From Achatina immaculata (lineage: Eukaryota > Mollusca > Gastropoda > Stylommatophora > Achatinidae): a stretch of 64,000 nucleotides of DNA. Shown in pieces: positions 48,501-59,712 of this stretch (positions are counted from its first letter, which is position 1; every line of letters starts with the position of its first letter). The notes under the pieces were generated by a model. That model worked only from the letters and a program-made list of their open reading frames with translations. It had not been told where the DNA came from and made no database searches. The DNA lies in contig CM019708.1 of NCBI GenBank assembly GCA_009760885.1, positions 19,339,189-19,403,188 on the forward strand. The letters run 5' to 3'. The position numbers and the translations under genes are program-made.

Positions 48501-51500
48501 CGGACATTCAAGAAGGCTTAACAACATCTCTGATACTGGAATGCTCAATGTCAAATTTAGCTGTCCACGATGTTGACGAGGTACAGTCAGTATTTGAGTC
48601 GCATTTTTATAAAAATGGTGTGTGACTGAAGATTTTAACCTTGTTTATTAGCGGTTGGGAAGTCTTGGTAATGGCTCGTTTGTTTTGCCAATGCCGTATA
48701 TCGGAAGTTTGGGAAATAACTGCCTAGCTCCTGAGGTATCCAACTCATGACGATCACGACCATCCAGGACTACACAAATCTGGAGGTGGGTTGGAGGGAG
48801 CGCGTGTGTTTTAAATGACAATCTCTATTTTTTTTTCGAGTATTTCTGATACAAAACTTCATGTATGTATTAATTTTTAAACTTAGATTTACGTTTTCAG
48901 AGAGTAAAATGCAAAAACACTTCTCATAATCAAAATATGTTTATTATTATTTGTGTTGTATGATCAAATGTTTAAGTTTTTGTTTTAAAAGAAATCACGT
49001 GGACGACAGGTATCTATCTTGTGCTCTCAGTGTGTAATTCTCTTTGTACTTTATACAGCAGAATATGTGACGGCTTTACCGTTATAATATATAAGATTAA
49101 TAATAGAGAACTGCAGAGAATTTAATGTGAATCTATATTTATCTTTTATAGATTATTCAAAGGCATTTGACTGTGTACAACACCAGAAACTTTGGGAAAT
49201 AATGGAAAATATGGCATTTCCAATACATGTGACACAATTAACATCACTGCTGTATCTAGGCCAACAAGCAGCAGTAAGAATAAATGGTGAAACAAAAACT
49301 TGGTTTGACATAAAACAAGGGGTCCGTCAGGGGTGCATATTGTCGCCTTACTTATTTAACTTGTATACTGAAAATATAGTGAGGAATGTTAGAGAAGATG
49401 TAGACAAACAATATTACGATGCCATAACACTTGGAGGTTATGAAATACCAGAGATTAAATATGCTGATGACACAGTATTACTGTCCACAACACAAAATGG
49501 AATGGAAAAACTAATTATGTCAGTCCGTAAGAATAGTGAAGAACAAAACCTCTATCTTAATGCGAAGAAAACTAAATTGATGACAACTCACAAAACAAAC
49601 AAGGCAGCTGAAACATATATCAATGAGGACGAAATGGAAGAGGTGGAAAGTTTTGAATATCTTGAATCAACTAATAATGGAGATACAATGAGGGAAATTA
49701 AAAGTAGGACATCTATTGCTCTTCAGAAAAAAAAAAACAACTAAAGAAGCTTTGGAGAGGAACAGACAGAACTACAAAAATAAGATCTTTCCCATCGCAA
49801 CATATGCCCGTGAGACTTTGAAACTTAACAAAACAGCTGAGAAACACATAAATGCCTTTGAATTAAATGCTACGTAAGGGTTCTTCAAATATCAAGGGCA
49901 CAAAAAGAAACAAATACACATACTTACATCCTTCACGTTAAACGTCACAGAGAGGGTTTGCATGGTAGTTCGCCACGTTTTCCTGTTTTCGGAGAGCTTT
50001 TCAACCTCATCAAGGGATTTTAAGCCTACTAAATTGACCTCTCTTAGCAATATCCTCTTTAGAGTTTCATGTCGTCAACCCATTTTTCTTCAGCCTGTTG
50101 TGTTCACTTGATAGCTTGTTTTGGAATTCTGTTTCTTCTCCTCACATGACCGACATATGTCCATCTTTTTCTGATCACCCATGAGACAGGTTGTTGTTCG
50201 CTCAGCTGCCTTATCTGTGCGTTGTTCTTGAATTTCTTTCCACTTTTTACCAAGTATATGCAGTTTAGAGAAATGAAATTTATATGAAAGGTTTAGAGAC
50301 AAGAAATTTATATAGGTAGATATTCCTATATCGTCTAATCTTTTCTGCAAAGCCAAATTATAATACTAACTTACCATAGATTAAAACATGTTTTTACAGC
50401 GTCTTCTGTGATCTGCCACACCGATTTAGTTCTTGGCATAGTTTGTTACACTGTTTACTTTCAGTCTGCCAGTTCATCTTTGAAACACATTGTATCTGGC
50501 TGTAATGAATTCTGAGAGGAAGATTATGTCTGCAGATAGCTTCAGTGGAAGTTACAAATCCCAAAATGTGTTTGATCATCTGTAGTTTTTCCGTAACTTC
50601 TTTCAAGTAAAAATCACGTTTCCTCAGGTTTTGAAAGCTTTCAATTCATTTAGCATCAAACATCCTGTGGATCAAATATCTCTGTGTGCTCTTCTGTGGA
50701 TCAAATATCTCTGTGTGCTCTTCTGTGGATCAAAGATCTCTCTGTGCTCTTCTGTGGATCAAAGATCTCTCTGTGCTCTTCTGTGGATCAAAGATCTCTC
50801 TGTGCTCTTCTGTGGATCAAAGATCTCTCTGTGCTCTTCTGTGGATCAAAGATCTTTCTGTGCTCTTCTGTGGATCAAAGATCTCTTTGTGCTCCTGAAC
50901 ACTTCTGTGGATACGTTTGTGGCTTCAAAACTCCCAGGAATTTTTGCTGCTATTGTTCTAACACACATTTATATACGAATTTCTTTTGAAATTGAAGGGA
51001 AGCAGTCATGTCATGTAGTGTACGTGCGTGTGTGCGTGTGTGTGCGTGTCTTGAATTATACTTCTGAAGGGATAAAATAGAAAACGCACACATACATATT
51101 AAGAAATGATAGCTTTCAATTTATGAATTTATAACCACAAACTCAAGATATTTGCATGACAAACTTACTATGAGGACTATGGTAGAAATTATGAAGTCTA
51201 ATGATGCAATAGAAAAATAACGTTGAAGGATTGTCATTATTGCACTCAAGTACTCTGATGTTCTCACTGTGTGAACTTTGCAGAACTAGGAAAGTTTCAG
51301 ATGGAGAGAAATAGTGACGTGAGTGTTAGTTCTGAAACCATAATATTCAATCCAAGCTGAAATCATTACCCTCCTGTATCATCTTTACGGTTCAGTTTAG
51401 AAATAACTGATTTAAACAATGTTTTAACCAATGAAGGCATTAATGTTCTAGTTCATTACATTTCTTTTCTTTCTGATTTGGATCACCTAGAACAATCCAG

Positions 51501-53743
51501 AGATCATCTATCTCCTTCTCCTTTCTCTCTCTCTCTCTCTCTGTCTCTCTGTCTCTCTCTCTGTCTCTCTCTCTAGCAATTCAAGTCTTTACGGCTCACA
51601 GCCGAGGATGCAATTTACTTCCATTCATCTTGTGTTCCCAGCCCTCTCCCACCAGTCGTTTACTCTAGATTCTGTTAGTCCTCCTTATCTGTTATCTATT
51701 CATCTTTTGTCTTGGACTTATCTCTTCTGTTGTTATGTGTGTGTGGGTGTGCGCACGTGCATGCAGATACGGTCTCCCAATCTGGCGGAAATTTACGTCC
51801 TTTTTGTGCTGTTGGTCAGTATGATGGTAGGATTTTTACCAAGCATGTTGGATTCTTTGCAGAGCTTGTCACCTCTTATCTTATATCTTATATCCTTCCT
51901 GTGTCGTTAAACGTCACATGGTAGTTCGCCAAGTTTTCCTGTTCTCGCCAAGCTTTGCAACCTTATCACGGGATTTTATGCCTATTAGTTTAGCCTCTCT
52001 TAACAATGTCGTCTTTAGAGTTTCCCGTGGTCTGGCTCTTTCTCTTCGGCAGTGTTCCACTTGATAGCTTGTTTTTTTTGGGATTCTCTGACCATTTCTT
52101 CTCATCATGTGACCAACATATGTCCATCTCCTTTTCCTGATCACCAATGAGACAGGTTGTTGTTCGCTCATCTGTCTTACTTCTGCATTTTTCTTGAATT
52201 CGTTTCACTTAATGCGAGTATTTTCCTTAAGCATTTGTTTAAAAAAGAGTCTAATTCCTTGTTACTATACGTTATGATCACAAACCTTTACAAATAGGGA
52301 ATATTATGAATAGTAAGAGTGATAGTACATAGTACACTGACTGTTTTCATATATATTTTTGCACAAATTGACCAGATCTTTACAAACTCCAGTTTTGTAA
52401 GATTTCCCAGATATATATATATATGTATACACATACACACATATATGTATAATATACGTATAACCCTAATATATATATATATGTATATATATCCATACTG
52501 CAATAACTTAATATTGAAAAAGGTTGGCTAGTAAAGAGGACTAAACAGAGAAAACGTAAATATTCTGAACACATTAAACGTCATGAGAATTTAGAGAAGA
52601 CCGTCTTGGAAGGATACATAATAGGAAAAGGAAAAAGAGGAAGACCAAGGTGAAGATGGCTGCAAAACATCGTTGATGATCTACAAATGGGTGTATCAGC
52701 AGCAGGGCGTCTTGCTTACAGCCGAGAGGCCTACAGGAGAGCTATTATAGAGGCAAAGTTCCGCAAGGGAACATGCACATGGCTGACTGGCTGACCCGTA
52801 ATGAAGGCAACTAAACTTAGTGCAAAGATTACCACGCATAACAATGTGACAGAAAGTCTTGTGAAAGCGGAAAAAGAAATGAATTTTTCCAGTAATCTCT
52901 TGCGATCCATATTCGTCAAGAGCTTGGCTGGGTATATCTTCATGGTATCTGGATTACTAGATTAATGTGTTTGCTCATCTTTCAGGTGGACCGAGTTGAC
53001 ATATACCATGTCTTCAACGGAGTCAGTCACCTTCTATTCTCGTCTGCGGAAAATCTAACGGATAGTGAATGGGCGCTTCTTGGCGGTTATTATGATAGGG
53101 TTTGTTATCTTCTTCTTCTTTCTTCTTGTTTATTGTTAAAGGTTAAATTATGACTTTATAAATTAAGCATGCCATAAGTAATGACAGTGATATTTATACA
53201 ATCATGACCATAGTCGTCATGAAGATTGGATTGCAAAAAAAAAGGGAGAATAAACTGGTTCTACCAAGATAGCATTTACTATTGTTATCCAGTATATCTT
53301 CTAACTGTTCTGCTGTTCTTTGCAGGCGATGCAGTGAAGAAGTCGGAAATTGAAACACAAAGTCGTATCGCATTACGAGCGGGTTATGATGGCTATTCTC
53401 TCAATGGTGCTAAAAATGATGGGGTGTAAAGTGCTTCTTTAGTAGACTCCACTACCGTGGCGACCTCCCTGTCCCGTTAAACAGGCTAGGCTTATTATTT
53501 AAGGGGGGGGGGGGGGGGTTACTAAAGTGAAGTGATGGGAGAGGGTCTTGGTTAGTTGTGATTCACCAATCCTTACACTAGCATGTCAGCTATGGGTGGC
53601 TGACAGCTAAATCGGACAGCGTTAGATGTAAAGAGATCAAGGCATCAGTGTCCTAGTAATTATATGAACGAATGTAAAATAATTCACATTTAGTAATAGT
53701 AGTAGTAGTCCTAGTTAGAGAGTAATAATAGTAGTAGCTGTAA

Positions 53744-53786
<43 letters not shown>

Positions 53787-54063
53787 TAGTAGTAATAGTA
53801 GGAGTAGTAGTAGTAGTTAGTAGTAGTAATAGTAGTAGTAGTAGTAGTTAGTAGTAGTAATAGTAGTAGTAGTAGTAATAGTAGTAATAGTAGTAGTAGT
53901 AGTAGTAGTAATAGTAATAGTTTTAGTAGTAGTAGTCGTCGTCGTCGTCGTGGTTAGTAGTAGTTAATAGTAGTAGTAGTAATAGTAGTAATGGTAGCAG
54001 TAATAGTAGTAGCAGTAGTAGGAGCAGCAGCAGTAACAGTAGTAGTAGTAGTAGTAGTAATAA

Positions 54064-54100
<37 letters not shown>

Positions 54101-57100
54101 CGTAGTAGTAGTAATATTATATGTTAGAAAAACCCTGCATAGAATAATGTAAAACTGAAATGTTTATGAGAATAAAGATATCTGAGTTGACTGGTGTTCT
54201 ACAAGTTCATGTTATTCTTTATCTTTAGAAAATTCAGTAACGAATGTTGAGATTTGTTGATCTTTGTGTAGACATAACACTAGTCCTAGGCGTTTGTACA
54301 GTAACAGCAAAACAACGGAGAATAAATGCAGGTTTACAAAAGATAAAACATAAATTTCTGAAGGGAAAAGATGGAGTAATTTAACTTGTATTAAAGGATT
54401 TGAAACTGGAAATGATGAAGAAAATCATTAGCAGAAATATACTGCAGGTAGTTTCTTTGATGATATGTGTACCTTAATGAGCAGGTGTGTAGTGCATCCG
54501 TCTTTCAGTGCGAAAGGGGTAGTTCAAATCCAATTGAAAGTTGTCTCCAGAAGGAGTTAAATACTGATTTACAAAGCTGATTAGCTAGGACTTATCCCAT
54601 TGGATTTGAACCATCATCCTTTGGAGAGACTAATGCAGTGACTACTCGGGTTCCCGACGTTTTGCTGGATGCCATCAAAATGAGAGCAGAGAGTTTCATC
54701 TGGTGTGCCGTCGGTCAAACAGACGACAAGCACTGAAATTCTCTTTCATAAAATCACGATAGAGGGGACGAGACAGAACAACGTAAAGACATATCTACCA
54801 CAGCTTCCTGAGCTTGACCTTACATCGTAAAAGTTATAAACCATTATATTTGATACATTCATATTAATTTTTAATGTGAATATATATTTACCTTTCATAG
54901 GCTATTCAAAGGCATTTGCTTGTGTACAACACCAGAAACATTGAGAAATAATGAAAACATTAGAATTTCCAACACACGCAATATAATTAACATCACTGCT
55001 GTATATAGACCAACAGTAAAAACTAAGAACAAATGGTGAAACAACAACTTGGTTTGACATAAAACAAGGGGTCCGTCAGGGGTGCATATTGTCGCCTTAC
55101 TTATTTAACTTGTATACTGAAAATATAATGAGGAATGTTAGAGAAGATGTAGACAAAGAATATTACGATGCCATAATAATTGGAGGTTATGAAATACCAG
55201 AGATTAGATATGCTGATGACACAGTGTTACTGTCCACAACACAAAAAGGAATGGAAAAACTAATTATATCAGTCCCTTAAGAAAAGATATCAGCAAAACA
55301 TTTATCTTAACGCAAAAAAAACTAAACTGATGACAACTGACAAAACAAATAAGGCAACTGAAATATATGTCAATGAGGAAAAATTAGAAGTGGAGAGTTT
55401 TTAATATCTTGGAGCACTACTAACTAATAATGGAGATACAATGAGGGAAATTAAAAGGAGGACATCTATCGCTCTTCAGAAAATAAAACAACTAAAAAAG
55501 CTGTAGAGAGGGATAGACAGAACCACAAAAATAAGATTTTTAAGGGCATGCATCTCTCCCATCACAACATATGCCTATGAGACCTGGACACTTAACAAAA
55601 CAGCTGAGAAACACATAAATGCCTTTGAATGTAAATGCTACAGAAGAGTTCTTCAAATACCATGGGCACAAAAAATAGAACAAATATATCCATACTACAA
55701 GAACTTAATATCGAAGAAGGCTGGCTAGTAAAGAAGATTAAGCAGAGAAAATTTAAATATTTTGGACACACTGAACCTTAATGAGAATTTAGAGAAGACC
55801 GTCTTGGAAAGATACATAATAGGAAAAAGAAAGAAGGCGAAGATGGCTGCAAGACATCGTTGATGATCTTCAAAAGGGTGCGTCAGCTACAGGCCATCTT
55901 GCTTACAACCGAGAGGCCTACAAGAGTGCTGTTAGGGAAGCAAAGTTCCTCAAGGGACATGCAAATGACTGACTGAATCATATTAATTTACGTATATATC
56001 AAATATGTTTTATTAATGCCCTGTATTACGTATTTTGTATTATTTCTCATTGTTTTCTATCACCGTTGTACAGTACTGGGATAGACGCTAAAATCTGCTC
56101 TGTTCTCTTATCAGAAGGATGCTATGGAATTTAGCTGATCTGCTCTTCTCCGTGTCTCCTTTGGTGTACCCTTACTCCTGTTCCTCTGTGGTGCCCACCA
56201 TCTCAGTGCTATTTGGGTAATGAGTCATCAGTCATCCGGAACACATGTCCCAGCCATCGAAAGCGCCTTTTCCCTGTTGTTTCCTCTTTTGTGATTAGGA
56301 CCGAACGGATGTTTCCTTTTAATAAAAAAAAGTAAAGGTAAAGGTAATCCCGTCATGCCTTAGAGGCACCTAGGGATATGGTGTTAGTGCCCATATTTTC
56401 CTTAATGCAGAGTAAAAATTAATGCACTTTTGTTTTCCTTCGAATTTCAGTTCCAGACTTTCTATTATGAGGTTGGCAAGCAATATCCAACCTCGAAGGA
56501 TGCAGGGACGTACCAGTGTGATGTTACAGCGAGCAAGTTTAACAAATTGCCCCTGCATATTATCTTAACAGCAAATGTTACCGTATCTAGTACGTATAGT
56601 GTACGGTATACTTACTGAATATAATATACGTGTAATATAAAGTATATATAGTATATAATATATTCATTCATTCAGCTTTCCAAGTCATTGCGGCTCATAG
56701 CTGCAGGCAAGATTTGTCTCCATTCCTCTTTGGTTCTTTATCTTCTCCTGCCATCTGGCCACTCCGAGGGCTGTTAGTTCTTCTTCTTCCAGGTTGCCAC
56801 GCCACCGATGTCTTGGTCTGTCTCCGCTTGTCACTTCCATATAAGCTCTTTTTTGTCTGTCTATTCTCGTCCACCCTCTCCAAGTGCTCGCAGCCACTCC
56901 AATCTCTTTTTCATAAAGGTACTTACAACTGGAGTCTGGAATAGGGCATGGATTTCTTTGTTATTTCTAATTTTCCATTATTGTGATATAGGATCCATAG
57001 TTGGTCCAAACTTTCTTCTCAAGATTCTATTTTCAAAGACTGGTAGTTGTGCTTTATCTTGTTTTGTAGAGCTTCATGATTCTGAGCCATACAGTATAGT

Positions 57101-59665
57101 TGGTCTAATCTGTGTCTTGTATATATTTCGTTTGATGTTGTGGGACATGATTTTTTATTGCAACAATTAAAAGGTAAAACAAGTGTTAGAATAATATAGT
57201 ATAGATTGTATATGATATACTTCCTGGAAACAGGACGAATACTTTTATAACCTTGCACACGCTGGAAGGAATGTAATCCTTGGTTACATCGACTACTACT
57301 CGCACGAAAGATAACAAAAATATCCATAGAACAACTGGGACAGAGAGCAAATTTAAAAATATTAGTATAGTGTTCTAACCAAAACTGCTTGAAACTATTT
57401 CCAGTCAGAGAAAAAGAGGCAGCTGAGAAACTTATGACAGTCAATGAGGCTACAATAAAAAAGACACGTCATTTGAACAAGCGTATCTATTGTACAAATA
57501 CCGCCAACATAAACTAAGATCACGTGAACCAGCATATCTCATCAGCAGGTGCCGTGCCGATTGGCGTTGGCTATTATGCTTCTCCAGAGTACACGATCCT
57601 TCATGCAGGCCATTAGCTCATTTAGTGATCTCCTCTCACACCATCTCGTCAGACTGTCCAGTATCATTTTTCTTGGTCTTTCCCTGGCTCTTTCTCCATC
57701 TATCTTTCCTGTTGTTATAATATTTTCAATGCCCCCTCTTCTCATTGCATGTCCTGTGAACGTACATTGTCTGTCTCTTATTTTTTTGACAAGGTTTTTT
57801 TTTCTATTTCCAACTTTTCTCAAACATTTTCCATTAATTGTTTTTGCTGTCGATGGAATTCGCAACATTTCCGCTGCTTCCAACGACTTTCGTGCACACC
57901 TGCTGTTGTCCATGATTCACTTCCATATAACAAGATAGGTTCAATATAGCATTTTAGGACTCGTTTTCTAACGTTCCTCAGCTATCAGTACTGTGTCGTC
58001 AGCATACCGAAGGTTGTAATATTGTATCCTCTAATTTTTGTGCCTGGTTCTGTGATGATCGTTCTTAGAATATTCTCCCTGTACAGAGAAAAAAAGGTCT
58101 GGAGATAGTACACATCCTTGTCGCACCCCTTGTTTTATAGATTGATATTTTCTAGTTCTATTTTCAACTCGAACTGCTGCTTATTGCTGCTAGTATAGAT
58201 GTTTTACAATCCTCATGTCTTTGTCGTCTATACTGATGTCTTCAAGCATTTTAATAATTTCATTATGTTTCACCTTGTTGAATGCCTGACGCATAAGTAG
58301 AGACCTTTCTGTACTTCTAAAGCTCTTTCTTTTAGTGTTCGTAAAGCATAAATGGCATTGTGTGTTCCCTTTCCTTCAACAAATGCAAACTGTTCATCTG
58401 CTATTTCCATTTTTATCTTTTTCCTTGTTCTTCTCACAATAATTATCAGAAGTAGCTTTGTTACGTGACATGAGAAGCTGATAGTCCGGTGGTCATCACA
58501 TTCTTTTGTACCTGGTTTCTTTGGTAGTGCTATAAACGTGAATTTAAGCAGGTCACTGTGCATATCTAGTGTACAAATACAGCCAACTTAAACTAAGATC
58601 ACGTGATGCAGCAGCCAACGGATAAAAAACAGACAACTAGTTTTAACGCGAATAAAGAGTGGTATTTAAGTAAGCCATAGTCCAGCATGATCTTACACAT
58701 GACATGTCTGCTTATAATGATCTCTTGTTCAAAACAATAAAGCCATGTTGTGCTGACAGTTTAATCTATGGGACTGCACAAAGACGAGCCAGAGTAGTGA
58801 AGTGGTTAATACACTCGGTTCTCAGCGAGGGTCGATGGCTGGATTCAAACAGAAAACGCACCAGAAATCCCAGGTGTAGAAATGGATACCTCGTTTTCTG
58901 GATCCCGAGGAAGAAACAGCGTTCAGACATGATCTTTACGGCTTTAAACTTCCAATAGGCTAAGTAAGATCCGAGCACATATCTCAAAGGCCCAAAAAAG
59001 ATGTATACATTTAATTTAATAGCACATAACAAATGGTGGCTTTCAATGTATTCAATGTATAGACAGGCTGGGAGAAATGAAAATTGTGCTACAGTTAATG
59101 TACAGTTACTATGGTCGGAGAACCAGAAAATGTTAGGGCCATATTCCTCAACCCCTCATAGTGACAGCTAGAAACCTAGGTGCTCATTCAGTCTCGCTAG
59201 CTGCGTACGGCTCAGTTTAGTTCCCTTGAGGTCAGTCTTCCAAGGGCCGAACTTCAAGACTGTGGTGTCAGATGGACCATTTCTTTGCTTGGCCCAAACG
59301 ACATTCAGTAAGTAGATACTCTTACATACGTCAGCAGTGAGACGAATCAGTAACTAATAGTACAGTAACATCGTATTTCTTTTTTCTTAAATCACTTCCC
59401 ACTGATTTCTTATTTTCCGTTCATTCAATGAAAGGTCCATGTGTGCAGTGTAATCTAGCTTGCTTCTTCTTGCAGATAGGTATTACTGATCTTCTGTGTC
59501 TGGATAAACTTTGTTCCAATATAAGGAAGATATAAGTGTTTTTACATTCTTTGTGTCTATTGTTCTCCATAGCTCCCACCAAACAGAACATCTTCGACAG
59601 CATTTGCCCTCAAGAAGGATTACAAGGTAATATCCTTTCTACGTTACTTAGGCAGTTTCAGATTT

Positions 59666-59712
<47 letters not shown>

